This document shows positions 16,516-25,264 of a stretch of 64,000 bases of DNA, in pieces (the stretch's first letter is position 1; each line of letters opens with the position of its first letter). A program made the translations under genes and the position numbers. A model generated the notes under the pieces. It saw only the letters and a program-made list of their open reading frames with translations, was not told where the DNA came from and ran no database searches. Source of the stretch: JBAZGG01 sp041653015 (lineage in GTDB: Bacteria > Bacillota_I > Bacilli_A > RFN20 > CAG-826); NCBI GenBank assembly GCA_041653015.1, contig JBAZGG010000004.1, positions 22,595 to 86,594 on the forward strand. The letters are read 5' to 3'.

Positions 16516-17234
16516 AAAACGACAAAGATTTAAATGAGGAAGCAAAAAAAGACTGTTGTGACAATGGCTGCTGTCAAGAGAATCGCGATGGCGAAGGAAT
16601 GCATGACAAGTGCTGCGAAAAAGAAGAAGCGGACACTCACATTTCTGAAAGCCGTATCGCCGATGAAAAAGACAGCAAAGAGCCAGTCAACGAAAAGAGA
16701 GTTTATAAAATAAAACTCGAAAAAAAGGATCAAGAAATCGAGAAGATTAAAGCGGATATGAATCATTGGAAGAATGAGTATTATCGCTCATACGCCGATG
16801 TCCAAAATTTGCGAAAATCGATCGAGAGAGATCATCAAGAGGCAATTAAATATCGCGCAGAGGGTTTCATCGATAAACTCTTGCCGGTCATGGATGGTTT
16901 CCATATGGCTCTCGCCAATGAACCCAACTCCCCCGAACTCAAGAATTATCTCGTCGGATTCCAATACATCTACAACAATTTGTTGCAAGCGTTGGAAAGC
17001 GAAGGAGTCGCAGAAGTATCACCAAAAATTGGAGACAAATTTGATGTCCAGAACATGCATGCTATCGATTCAGTGGAACAAGATGGCGAGGAAAACCTAG
17101 TGGTTAAAGTATTCGCTAAAGGATACATCCTCAAAGATCATCTCATTCGACCGTCGATGGTGGTCGTGAGCAAGCATAAAGCTCTCGAAGAAGATAAAAA
17201 AGAAGAAAAGAAAGAATGCCAAAAGGAGGAATAG
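16488..17234 (+). CDS. grpE: Nucleotide exchange factor GrpE with Cys-rich N-terminal extension
   Basis: Releases ADP from DnaK. Seen: a long coiled coil (about residues 72-125, with NEYYRSYADVQNLRKS), the four-helix region, and the beta domain (KVFAKGYILKDHLIRPSMVVV). The first 70 residues are charged and carry three cysteine pairs: C23-C24, C28-C29 and C42-C43. This is unusual for GrpE, which rarely has cysteines there. 248 residues, longer than usual. A strong SD, AAAGGAGG, lies inside hrcA. Confidence 0.93.
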   Translation: MEEEAKNKMKNDKDLNEEAKKDCCDNGCCQENRDGEGMHDKCCEKEEADTHISESRIADEKDSKEPVNEKRVYKIKLEKKDQEIEKIKADMNHWKNEYYRSYADVQNLRKSIERDHQEAIKYRAEGFIDKLLPVMDGFHMALANEPNSPELKNYLVGFQYIYNNLLQALESEGVAEVSPKIGDKFDVQNMHAIDSVEQDGEENLVVKVFAKGYILKDHLIRPSMVVVSKHKALEEDKKEEKKECQKEE

Positions 17235-17237
17235 ATT

Positions 17238-19088
17238 ATGGCAAAAGAAATTATTATCGGTATCGACTTAGGTACCACAAACTCAGTTGTTAGTTATTTA
17301 CAAGCGGATGGAAAGGTAAAGGTCATCCCTAATCCAGAAGGAACAAACACAACCCCTTCTGTCGTCGCTTTTAAAGCGAATGGCGAAGAGATTATCGGCA
17401 ATGCCGCGAAAAGGCAAACGATCACCAATCCCGATACGGTCAGCTCCATCAAAAGAAAGATGGGAACGGGTGAAAAGGTGCACATCGCATGTGTTAATAA
17501 AGATTTTACCCCACAAGAGATTTCGGCAAAAGTTTTAGCGTATATGAAAAAATATGCTGAAGAGAATATCGGTCATCCGATTAAAAAGGCAGTCATAACT
17601 GTTCCAGCGTATTTTAACGATGCGCAACGACAAGCGACAAAAGATGCTGGTCAAATCGCCGGACTCGATGTCATCAGAATCATCAATGAACCGACCGCGG
17701 CTGCTCTAGCATACGGAATGGATTCAAAAAAGAGCGAAAAAATCTTAGTCTTTGATCTAGGCGGTGGAACATTCGATGTCTCCATTCTCGATATCGGCGA
17801 TGGGACGTTTGAAGTCATCTCTACGGCAGGCGATAATCATCTCGGTGGCGATGATTGGGATAAAGTTATCGCTGATTGGATTAAAGCTCAGATCAAAATA
17901 CAGTTTAATGTCGATATGACAGATAAGATGGCTATGCAAAGATTTATCGATGCGGCCGAAAAAGCTAAAATTGAATTGTCGAGTTCGCTCGAGACAACCA
18001 TCTCCTTGCCGTTCATCGGCATGGGCAAAGAAGGCCCGATCAGCTTTGAAACAAAACTCTCGCGAGCTAAGTTCCAGGATTTGACAAAGCACCTTCTTCT
18101 CAGAACAGAAGAACCGGTTAGACGCGCTCTCTCTGATGCGAAATTAACAGCTAAAGATTTAAATGAAATATTGCTCATCGGTGGATCGATTCGCATGCCG
18201 GCCGTTCAAGAATTGGTGAAGAGATTGACGGGCAAAAGCCCAAATCTATCGATTAATCCTGATGAAGCGGTTTCAATCGGCGCCTCCATCCAAGGTGGCG
18301 TGGTCAGCGGAGAAGTAAAGGACGTTGTTTTACTGGATGTTACGCCTCTCACTCTCGGCATCGAGACGCTGGGTGGAATGATGACATCTCTCATCGGTCG
18401 CAATACGACAATTCCGACGACAAAATCGCAGATATTCTCAACGGCTGCTGATAATCAGCCCGCTGTTGATATCATGGTCTATCAGGGTGAACGCCCAATG
18501 GCTCATGATAATAAATTGCTCGGTCACTTTCAATTGACAGGAATCAAACCTGGAAGAAGAGGCGAACCGCGCATCGAAGTCACTTTCTCCATCGATGTCA
18601 ACGGCATCGTAAAAGTTTCAGCAAAGGACCTCGACTCTCAAAAAGAGCAACAGATCACTATTTCTGGCTCGAACGGATTGAACAAAGAAGAGATCGATCG
18701 CATGATGCGCGAAGCAGAAGAGAATAAAGATGCCGACGAAAAGCGAAAAGAGGAAGTCGAAGTTAAAAATAAGGCTGAACAACTCATCAACACCATCGAT
18801 GCTGAAATGCTTGAAAAGGGCGATAAGATGGATTCTGCTCAAAAAGCGGAAGTTCAGAAATTGCGCGATGAATTGAAAACTGCTTTGGATAACAATGATC
18901 TCTCCACTCTTCGCAACAAGATGGATGAGCTTGAAAAGGCTGCTGCGATGATGCAGCAAGGCGCCGGTTCAGGAAATCCTAATGCCGGACCGAAAGCACA
19001 GGCGCCAAATAGCGAAGAGAATGTTGATGAATCGACTAAAAAAGATGACGATGTCATCGATGCTGATTTCACCGACAAAAAGAATTAG
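17238..19088 (+). CDS. dnaK: Chaperone protein DnaK (Hsp70)
   Basis: ATP-dependent Hsp70 chaperone. Seen: IGIDLGTTNSVV (residues 7-18), phosphate loop DLGGGTFDVS (about 172), the adenosine motif LIGGSIRMPAVQ, the substrate-binding domain (VTPLTLGIETLGG onward) and a helical lid with an acidic tail ending DADFTDKKN-like. 616 residues, normal. It lacks the extra ATPase insert of Gram-negative DnaK, as in other Firmicutes. AGGAGG-type SD 3 bases after the grpE stop. Confidence 0.97.
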   Translation: MAKEIIIGIDLGTTNSVVSYLQADGKVKVIPNPEGTNTTPSVVAFKANGEEIIGNAAKRQTITNPDTVSSIKRKMGTGEKVHIACVNKDFTPQEISAKVLAYMKKYAEENIGHPIKKAVITVPAYFNDAQRQATKDAGQIAGLDVIRIINEPTAAALAYGMDSKKSEKILVFDLGGGTFDVSILDIGDGTFEVISTAGDNHLGGDDWDKVIADWIKAQIKIQFNVDMTDKMAMQRFIDAAEKAKIELSSSLETTISLPFIGMGKEGPISFETKLSRAKFQDLTKHLLLRTEEPVRRALSDAKLTAKDLNEILLIGGSIRMPAVQELVKRLTGKSPNLSINPDEAVSIGASIQGGVVSGEVKDVVLLDVTPLTLGIETLGGMMTSLIGRNTTIPTTKSQIFSTAADNQPAVDIMVYQGERPMAHDNKLLGHFQLTGIKPGRRGEPRIEVTFSIDVNGIVKVSAKDLDSQKEQQITISGSNGLNKEEIDRMMREAEENKDADEKRKEEVEVKNKAEQLINTIDAEMLEKGDKMDSAQKAEVQKLRDELKTALDNNDLSTLRNKMDELEKAAAMMQQGAGSGNPNAGPKAQAPNSEENVDESTKKDDDVIDADFTDKKN

Positions 19089-19112
19089 TGGTGCGGATTA
19101 TATGAAAACTAT

Positions 19113-19140
19113 GCATAGGAGGAATCGCTTCTTCCTATGC
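19113..19140 (+). terminator. Strong dnaK-dnaJ intergenic hairpin
   Basis: 12-bp stem (19113-19124 with 19129-19140, one G-T pair), loop TCGC. It is followed by TTTCTATCTT, a poor T tract, so it is more likely an attenuator or RNA processing/stability element than a full terminator. An AGGAGG sequence lies buried in the left arm. Confidence 0.6.
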
Positions 19141-19169
19141 TTTCTATCTTATAGGAAAGGATAAAATAT

Positions 19170-20315
19170 ATGGCCACCAAAAGAGATTACTACGAGGTGT
19201 TAGGGCTTAATAAAAACGCATCGAAAGATGAGATTAAATCAGCCTATCGCAAACTCGCTAAACAATATCATCCCGATTTGAATAAAGAGCCGGGTGCGGA
19301 GAAGAAGTTCAAAGAAGTTCAGGAAGCATACGAGATTCTCTACGATGATCAAAAACGCCAGATGTATGACCAATATGGTCACGCCGCTTTTGAACAAGGG
19401 GCTTCCACCGGTGGTAATCCATTCCAAAATGGTTCGTTCACCGGGCAGGGATTTGGCGATGTAAATTTTGGCGATTTTGGCGATATTTTTTCCTCATTTT
19501 TTGGTGGTTCTCCTCGACGAAAAGCGAATCCTAACGCTCCTCGACGCGGTGACGATTCATTCATGCGAGTCAAGATCGATTTCATGGATGCGATCAACGG
19601 CAAGAAAATCTCCTTTCCTTATTCATATGATAAAAGATGTGAAACATGCAATGGAACGGGTGCGAAAAGCGCAAGTTCGATTAAGAACTGCGACAACTGC
19701 CATGGAACAGGTTATGTTCGCGTTCGCCGCCAATCTCTTTTAGGGGTGTTTGAATCGACGGAACCTTGCCCTGTCTGCGGTGGAAAAGGCACAATCATCA
19801 CTGAGCATTGCTCAATCTGTGGTGGACGCGGTTATGTCAAAGTAAAGGACACTCTATCGGTCAACATTCCCTCTGGAATCAGCTCTGGTCAGCAGATTCG
19901 AGTTCAAGGGAAAGGCGAAAGAGGTCTCAACGGCGGAGAGAATGGTGATTTATACATCGAAGTAAACGTCCAATCTCATAGCTTTTTTACGCGTGAAGGA
20001 AACGATATTCACCTCGCGATTCCGTTGAGTTTTATCGATGCCTCTCTCGGCACGATTATCGATGTTCCAACCGTCTATGGAGAAGCATCGGTAAATGTAC
20101 CAGAAGGAACACAACCTGGTCAGATTTTGCGCCTTAAAGGTAAGGGCGTGAAAGATTTGCGAAGCGGAAATCCTGGCGATGAATTCGTTCATTTGGACAT
20201 CAAGACGCCATCGCGATTATCAAAAAGGGCAAGAGATTTGCTAAATGAATTGAAACAAGAAACGGTGAAGGATGAATCTCTTTTTGACAAGTTTAAACAC
20301 ACTTTCAAGAGATGA
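19170..20315 (+). CDS. dnaJ: Chaperone protein DnaJ (Hsp40)
   Basis: Co-chaperone that stimulates DnaK ATPase. Seen: a J domain with HPD in QYHPDLN (residues 32-38), a Gly/Phe-rich linker (about 75-115), four zinc repeats (CETCNGTG, CDNCHGTG, CPVCGGKG, CSICGGRG), then the C-terminal peptide-binding domains. 381 residues, normal. AAAGGA SD 9 bases before the ATG. Last gene of the heat-shock operon. Confidence 0.97.
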   Translation: MATKRDYYEVLGLNKNASKDEIKSAYRKLAKQYHPDLNKEPGAEKKFKEVQEAYEILYDDQKRQMYDQYGHAAFEQGASTGGNPFQNGSFTGQGFGDVNFGDFGDIFSSFFGGSPRRKANPNAPRRGDDSFMRVKIDFMDAINGKKISFPYSYDKRCETCNGTGAKSASSIKNCDNCHGTGYVRVRRQSLLGVFESTEPCPVCGGKGTIITEHCSICGGRGYVKVKDTLSVNIPSGISSGQQIRVQGKGERGLNGGENGDLYIEVNVQSHSFFTREGNDIHLAIPLSFIDASLGTIIDVPTVYGEASVNVPEGTQPGQILRLKGKGVKDLRSGNPGDEFVHLDIKTPSRLSKRARDLLNELKQETVKDESLFDKFKHTFKR

Positions 20316-20397
20316 TCGCACACATTGAATTTTTTGTTTTTAACCTTTAAGAAAACGCTTGTTGCTGATAGAATTAAAAAGAATAGAGGAAAGAACT

Positions 20398-20859
20398 TTG
20401 AATAAATACATGAGAATGGCGATTGCTGAAGCGAGAAAAGGCATACAGAATGGTCATGGTGGTCCATTCGGTGCGGTCGTTGTTAAAGGCGATGTGGTCG
20501 TGGCCAAAGGTCATAATCAGGTCATCAAAAATCAAGATCCGACTTGCCATGGTGAAATGATGGCCATTCGCAAGGCGTGTAAAAAACTTGGAACATTCGA
20601 TCTATCGGGATGCGAACTATATACGACTGGCGAGCCTTGCCCGATGTGCTTAGGAGCAATTCTTTGGGCCAATATCAAAAAAGTTTATTACGGATGCGAT
20701 ATTATCGACACCGAACACATCGGTTTTCGCGATAGCATTTTCTATAAACTGAATGCGGATATAGATGAAAAAAAGAAAATGGTCATCGAACTCGATCGCG
20801 ATGCTTGTTTGAAACTGTATTCCGAATATCAATCGATAAAAGACAAATGCCATTATTGA
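20398..20859 (+). CDS. Guanine deaminase-like nucleobase/nucleoside deaminase (TTG start)
   Basis: Zinc deaminase of the CDA fold, closest in pattern to Bacillus GuaD: GGPFGAVVVK near the N-terminus, DPTCHGEMMAIRKAC (zinc His and catalytic Glu) and TTGEPCPMCLGAILWA (two zinc Cys). The usual HAE is HGE and TSCEPC is TTGEPC. 153 residues. The TTG at 20398 is chosen because AGAGGA lies 7 bases before it, while the ATG at 20410 is too far. TadA is a less likely alternative. It stands where Bacillus has prmA. Confidence 0.75.
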   Translation: MNKYMRMAIAEARKGIQNGHGGPFGAVVVKGDVVVAKGHNQVIKNQDPTCHGEMMAIRKACKKLGTFDLSGCELYTTGEPCPMCLGAILWANIKKVYYGCDIIDTEHIGFRDSIFYKLNADIDEKKKMVIELDRDACLKLYSEYQSIKDKCHY

Positions 20860-20880
20860 TATAATTATCAGGTATAAATG

Positions 20881-20915
20881 AAATGCTTTCTAAATGAGGA
20901 AGCATTTTTCTTTTT
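20881..20915 (+). terminator. Terminator after the guanine deaminase-like gene
   Basis: AAATGCTT (20881-20888) pairs with AAGCATTT (20900-20907), 11-base loop, followed by T-rich TTTCTTTTT. Confidence 0.7.
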
Positions 20916-20920
20916 GCGTG

Positions 20921-20929
20921 TGCTATACT
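20921..20929 (+). promoter_or_regulatory. Extended -10 promoter of the TM2-domain gene
   Basis: TGCTATACT, an extended -10 (TGn-TATACT) 23 bases before the ATG; no clear -35. Confidence 0.45.
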
Positions 20930-20952
20930 AAAACGCGTAAAGAGAAATAAAA

Positions 20953-21393
20953 ATGCCACGCTGTAAAAATTGTCATCAAATGCTTTCTAGTCTCGATAAA
21001 GATATCTGTCCTTTTTGTGGAACGATGAAGCCTCTCGAAGGAGTCTCGACTGAAACTCAAGATATCACCAAGGCGATCGACCCTATTCAAAAAGATTATG
21101 TCGAAATCGAGTATAAATCCCGGAAAATCGCTGCCTGTCTATGCGCTTTTCTCGGTGTTTTTGGCATTCATCAATTCTATTTAGGACGACCTAAAATGGG
21201 CATCCTATATTTCGCTGTTTCTCTGTGCATGATCGGTGGAGCGGGTTCGACGCTATTTTTCACTCACTTAATTCCTAATGCATTTGCTTTTTTGTTGCCA
21301 TATTTTGTTATTTTGGCGCTCGATATCATTCTAGCCTTCATCTACTTGTTCGATAAAAACATCAAGGATTCTCATGGGGAGAAACTTCATTAA
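20953..21393 (+). CDS. Zinc-ribbon and TM2-domain membrane protein
   Basis: 146 residues. An N-terminal zinc ribbon (CKNC, then CPFC, residues 4-22), a short linker, then a TM2 domain: a basic motif, helix 1 (IAACLCAFLGVFGIHQFYLG), the turn GRPKMGILYF and two further helices. TM2 proteins are small membrane proteins of unclear function. It sits directly before rsmE with only 2 bases between. Confidence 0.8.
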   Translation: MPRCKNCHQMLSSLDKDICPFCGTMKPLEGVSTETQDITKAIDPIQKDYVEIEYKSRKIAACLCAFLGVFGIHQFYLGRPKMGILYFAVSLCMIGGAGSTLFFTHLIPNAFAFLLPYFVILALDIILAFIYLFDKNIKDSHGEKLH

Positions 21394-21395
21394 AT

Positions 21396-22121
21396 ATGCA
21401 GCGATATTTTGGTCAAATAGTTGGGAAAAACGCTGTCTTAATCGATAGCGATCAACATCATTTGCTCAAGGTGATGAGGGCTCATCCAGGAGATGTTATC
21501 GAAGTCGTCAATGAAGGCGACGTCTATGTCTGCCAAGTCGAATCGACAAAACCGCTAAAAATTCGTGTGGCTCGAAAATCAAAAGAAGATCATGAAATTC
21601 ATGTCAATATCATTCTTGCCTGTGCTCTCTTAAAAGGTGATAAACTCGACTACGTCATTCAAAAGACGTGCGAATTGGGTGTCAGCGAGATCGCTTTTCT
21701 TAAGACAAAGCGCACGATTACGAAGATTAATATTCTCGAGCGAGAAGCAAAATTTAACCGCTTCCGTCGAATTGCAAAAGAGGCTTGTGAACAATCAAAA
21801 AGAAGCGTGATACCTCTCATAACTCGACTCATCGATTTCGATCAGATCGATTCTCTCACGGCCAAATATCGGCTGATTGCGAGCGTCGATGAAGACGGTG
21901 GCAGCGCGACGACGTCATTTTTACAAGCGGCTAATAAATTAAAGAATGGCGACTCCATCGTTATCTTGATCGGTCCAGAGGGCGGTTTTGATGTCGATGA
22001 GATCTCTCTAGCCAAGGGACTGGGATTTAAAGAGGTATCTCTAGGAAAGCGAGTTCTTCGCGCCGAGACCGCTTCGATCGCCGCGATCAGTGTCATCTCC
22101 GCAATTTTGGAGAGCCAATAA
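21396..22121 (+). CDS. rsmE: 16S rRNA (uracil-1498-N3)-methyltransferase RsmE
   Basis: SPOUT-class methyltransferase of 16S rRNA U1498. Seen: an N-terminal PUA-like domain (MQRYFGQI, HHLLKVMRAHPGD) and a C-terminal knotted domain with ALLKGDKLDYVIQK, LIGPEGGFDVDE and LGKRVLRAETA. 241 residues, normal. It starts 3 bases after the TM2 gene stop and is directly followed by the next gene. Confidence 0.95.
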   Translation: MQRYFGQIVGKNAVLIDSDQHHLLKVMRAHPGDVIEVVNEGDVYVCQVESTKPLKIRVARKSKEDHEIHVNIILACALLKGDKLDYVIQKTCELGVSEIAFLKTKRTITKINILEREAKFNRFRRIAKEACEQSKRSVIPLITRLIDFDQIDSLTAKYRLIASVDEDGGSATTSFLQAANKLKNGDSIVILIGPEGGFDVDEISLAKGLGFKEVSLGKRVLRAETASIAAISVISAILESQ

Positions 22122-22925
22122 ATGGATCTTTACAGCACTTTGAACGCTTATCAAAAGAACAAGTCCTCACTCAACAAGAGTCAGGAATACGCTTTCTTTT
22201 TAAACTATCGTCACCTGCTAGAAAAACTTCCGCCATTCCGCTTTTTAGCGAGTGCGGATACTGATTTCGATGTCATGAGAGCGAACATCGTGATCAAATC
22301 TTTAATCAATAAATCAGAGATTGAGAATGCCATCGAATTCGCGAGCAAAAAATCTCTGGAATCGTACGGCATCATAAACAAGGACTACATCGATAATTTT
22401 CTAAAAGAAAGAATGGCCGACTTGCCATATTTAACGCTCAGCAATAGCAAAATATTTGTTCCTGTTTTTACGAGGGCGCTCAACTCTATTTACACCGATG
22501 ATTACGAGAGGCTTATGAAACCTCCTTACGATAATCTTCTCAAGGAATATTCAGCTTCTCTTATCGACCCATTTGAAACATATAGCTTTGCTTTGTACGA
22601 TTCTTTTTTCACAAAGCTTTTAAAAGTTAAAGAGACGAGTGATGTGGCCGCTTTTTATCACTTTGACTCCCAGACGATCTATTTCATCAATTCGCAAGGC
22701 CGCCTCGATACAAAGATTGCTCTCTTCGATAAATACATTAAAAAAATCGACAGCAACTATATCGTTGAGAGAATCACTCCAGCGATCGACGCCTATCTCA
22801 AAAACGATATCGAGGGATTGTATAGCGCTTTTATAAAAGGTAATCTCGTCTCGCGGAAGCTAATATACAAAATCAAGCATAACGAGGCCGTTTTCAAAAG
22901 AAATATCAATAAAAAAATAAAATGA
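22122..22925 (+). CDS. Hypothetical protein between rsmE and mtaB
   Basis: 267 residues, soluble, mostly helical by composition, no membrane helix, signal or known motif recognised. It begins immediately after the rsmE stop (no spacing) and ends overlapping mtaB (ATGA), so it is co-translated with two RNA-modification enzymes. The coupling suggests a real gene and perhaps an RNA or ribosome-related role, but this is only guilt by association. Confidence 0.8.
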   Translation: MDLYSTLNAYQKNKSSLNKSQEYAFFLNYRHLLEKLPPFRFLASADTDFDVMRANIVIKSLINKSEIENAIEFASKKSLESYGIINKDYIDNFLKERMADLPYLTLSNSKIFVPVFTRALNSIYTDDYERLMKPPYDNLLKEYSASLIDPFETYSFALYDSFFTKLLKVKETSDVAAFYHFDSQTIYFINSQGRLDTKIALFDKYIKKIDSNYIVERITPAIDAYLKNDIEGLYSAFIKGNLVSRKLIYKIKHNEAVFKRNINKKIK

Positions 22926-24187
22926 AATTTGCCACACTATCTCTCGGATGCAAAGTTAATAGATATGAGCTCGATGCGGTGGAAGAGCTCTTTTTGGAAA
23001 ATGGCTTTGAAAAAGATGACAAAAAACCGGATGTTTATGTAATAAATTCATGTTCTGTCACTTCGATTGCAGATAAAAAATCGCGGCAGATGATACATCG
23101 CGTTCGCCACACATTCTCCGATTTGAAATGTTTGCTGGTGATGGGCTGCTATAGCCAAGTCAATGCCCAAGAAGCGATCGCGAATGGCGCGGATGTTGTC
23201 ATCGGAACAAAATATCGATGTTTAGCCTATGAACTCGTTACAAGTTTCCTTCAGAATAAAACGAAAATGATTAAAATCGACGAAAATATTCGCCATTCCG
23301 ATTACGAAAATTTTGCTGTCATACCAAATATCAGCGAGACGAGGGCGTATGTCAAAATTCAAGATGGTTGCGATAATTTTTGTTCGTATTGCATCATTCC
23401 CTACACTCGAGGAAATTCTCGTTCGCGCGAAAAACAGAAAATTATCGACGAGATATCATCGCTCGTCAATCGCGGATATAAGGAAGTTGTGCTGACCGGT
23501 ATCCACACCGGTGGCTATCGCGTCATTGAAAATGGGCATGAATATCGCCTATCGAATCTGATCAAGGATATCTTTCTGCATATTCCATCGCTCTATCGAC
23601 TTCGCATATCGAGCATTGAAGAGAGCGAGATCGATGACGAGTTGCTCAACATTCTCAAAGCGGAGAAAAGGCTCGCTAATCACTTTCATGTTCCGTTGCA
23701 AAGCGGTTCTGCTGCCGTTCTGAAGAGAATGCATAGAAAATACACGACGAGTGATTTTATCGATAAGATTGAGCGGATACGGAAGATCAGCCCCGATATC
23801 GCTATTACGACGGATGTTATCGTTGGATTCCCAGGAGAGACTGATGAGGAATTTCAAGAGACGATAAATCTTATTAAAAAAATCAATTTTTCAGAGCTTC
23901 ACGTATTTCCATTTTCCAGTCGCTCTCACACTTTAGCGTCGACGATGCCAAACCAAGTATCACCTCAGATAAAAAAGCAAAGAGTTGACGAATTGCTAAA
24001 AATTTCCGATGAATTGAATCGATGCTATTCGAAGAGATTTGATGGACAAAAATTGGAAGTGCTATTTGAAGATTTTAATCAGAGCGAAAAGAAATATCGA
24101 GGTCACACATCGAATTATCTAGAAATAAAAATATCCAGTCCCACAAATCTTTGTGGTAAAATTGTTTTAGTTTCGTACAATGATTGA
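22922..24187 (+). CDS. mtaB: tRNA t6A37 methylthiotransferase MtaB
   Basis: Radical SAM methylthiotransferase making ms2t6A37 in tRNA. Seen: an N-terminal MTTase domain with three Cys (LGCKVN, INSCSV, VMGCYS), the radical SAM motif DGCDNFCSYC (about residues 149-158), HVPLQSGS, DVIVGFPGET, and a TRAM-like C-terminus. 421 residues. The LGCKVN and SCSVT signatures fit MtaB rather than MiaB. It follows rsmE, as in Bacillus. Confidence 0.92.
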   Translation: MKFATLSLGCKVNRYELDAVEELFLENGFEKDDKKPDVYVINSCSVTSIADKKSRQMIHRVRHTFSDLKCLLVMGCYSQVNAQEAIANGADVVIGTKYRCLAYELVTSFLQNKTKMIKIDENIRHSDYENFAVIPNISETRAYVKIQDGCDNFCSYCIIPYTRGNSRSREKQKIIDEISSLVNRGYKEVVLTGIHTGGYRVIENGHEYRLSNLIKDIFLHIPSLYRLRISSIEESEIDDELLNILKAEKRLANHFHVPLQSGSAAVLKRMHRKYTTSDFIDKIERIRKISPDIAITTDVIVGFPGETDEEFQETINLIKKINFSELHVFPFSSRSHTLASTMPNQVSPQIKKQRVDELLKISDELNRCYSKRFDGQKLEVLFEDFNQSEKKYRGHTSNYLEIKISSPTNLCGKIVLVSYND

Positions 24188-24226
24188 TAGCGCGCTCGTA
24201 AAAACAGTTTATTGTCACGAAAGTAA

Positions 24227-24254
24227 TTGATATTTTTATATAAACATATATAAT
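24227..24254 (+). promoter_or_regulatory. Promoter of rpmF
   Basis: TTGATA (24227-24232), 16-bp spacer, TATAAT (24249-24254), 33 bases before the rpmF ATG. Confidence 0.7.
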
Positions 24255-24287
24255 TACAAAGGTTATTAATATCAAGGAGATTAAATT

Positions 24288-24545
24288 ATGGCAGTACCAT
24301 TTAGAAGAACATCGAAAACGAAGAAAAGAATGCGCCGCACGCATTTTAAGTTAACTGCAAAAGGATTAGTCAAATGCTCAAACTGCGGCGAAATGATTCA
24401 GTCGCATCGCGTTTGCCCATCCTGCGGTTTTTATGATGGAAAGCAAGTCATCGACAAAAAAGTTGGCAAAGAAGTCGTGGAAGAAAAAGCCGCAAAAAAA
24501 GCCAAGCCAGACAAAAAAGTTGCTGATGCCGATAAAGCAAAATAG
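24288..24545 (+). CDS. rpmF: 50S ribosomal protein L32 with long basic tail
   Basis: Zinc-type L32: MAVPFRRTSKTKKRMRRTH, then CSNC and CPSC (zinc ligands) and GFYDGKQVI. Family members are usually about 57-60 residues; this one has 85 because of a Lys/Ala/Asp-rich C-terminal tail (from about residue 58). The AAGGAG SD is well placed. Possibly co-transcribed with deoC, which begins 11 bases later. Confidence 0.95.
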   Translation: MAVPFRRTSKTKKRMRRTHFKLTAKGLVKCSNCGEMIQSHRVCPSCGFYDGKQVIDKKVGKEVVEEKAAKKAKPDKKVADADKAK

Positions 24546-24556
24546 AGAGGTGGCAT

Positions 24557-25204
24557 ATGAATATTAACAAATTGATCGATCACACGCTTTTAAAACCTGA
24601 TGCCTCAGTTGAAGGGATAATATCTCTTTGTGAAGAAGCAAAGAAATACAACTTCATGTCAGTCTGCGTGAATCCTTGTTTTGTTCCTGTCGCCAAAAAA
24701 TTGCTCAGTTCATCCGATGTCAAAGTATGCACCGTAATCGGCTTCCCATTGGGAGCTACGTTACCAAAAGTTAAAGTATATGAGACGAAAGAAGCCGTTT
24801 CCGAAGGTGCTGATGAAATCGACATGGTCATCAATATTTCAATGGCGAAAACTCATGATTATGAGTTTATTGCTAAAGAGATCGGCCAAATAAAAGTGGC
24901 GTGCCAAGGTCGTTTGTTAAAGGTGATTATCGAATCGTGCCTATTGACTGATGAAGAGATTGTCGGAGTTTGCAAAGCGGCCGTAAAAGGTGGCGCTGAT
25001 TTCGTCAAAACATCAACAGGATTTTCAAAATCAGGAGCGAGCGTTGAAGCGGTTAAACTAATGAGAAAAACTGTCGGACCAAAGCTCGGCGTTAAAGCCA
25101 GTGGTGGAGTTCGTTCTCTCGAAGATTTGCAAAAGATGGTAGAAGCTGGCGCTAGCCGTATCGGAACTTCTGCTGGTATCGCCATCATGGAAGCTTTAAA
25201 ATAG
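24557..25204 (+). CDS. deoC: Deoxyribose-phosphate aldolase
   Basis: Cleaves 2-deoxyribose-5-phosphate to glyceraldehyde-3-phosphate and acetaldehyde in nucleoside salvage. Seen: IDHTLLKPDA, CTVIGFPLGA, EIDMVINI, the Schiff-base lysine in FVKTSTGF, and VKASGGVRS. 215 residues, normal. AGAGGTGG SD. It works with the phosphopentomutase encoded at 52532-53731 and cytidine deaminase at 27156. Confidence 0.95.
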   Translation: MNINKLIDHTLLKPDASVEGIISLCEEAKKYNFMSVCVNPCFVPVAKKLLSSSDVKVCTVIGFPLGATLPKVKVYETKEAVSEGADEIDMVINISMAKTHDYEFIAKEIGQIKVACQGRLLKVIIESCLLTDEEIVGVCKAAVKGGADFVKTSTGFSKSGASVEAVKLMRKTVGPKLGVKASGGVRSLEDLQKMVEAGASRIGTSAGIAIMEALK

Positions 25205-25207
25205 TTA

Positions 25208-25235
25208 TTGCATATTAGTTTTATATAAATATAAT
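25208..25235 (+). promoter_or_regulatory. Promoter of rpsU
   Basis: TTGCAT (25208-25213), 16-bp spacer, TATAAT (25230-25235), 29 bases before the rpsU ATG. Confidence 0.6.
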
Positions 25236-25264
25236 ATGTATTGATAAACAAAGGGGGTGTCAGA

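Noticed and set aside
17757..18092. Long antisense ORFs within dnaK and other conserved genes
   Set aside because: They mirror codon bias of strongly conserved coding genes, and show no SD and no recognisable product.
20398..20859. tRNA adenosine deaminase TadA
   Set aside because: The motifs and the DPTxHxE spacing follow guanine deaminase (GGPFGAVVVK, AIRKAC, CLGAIxWA) better than TadA.
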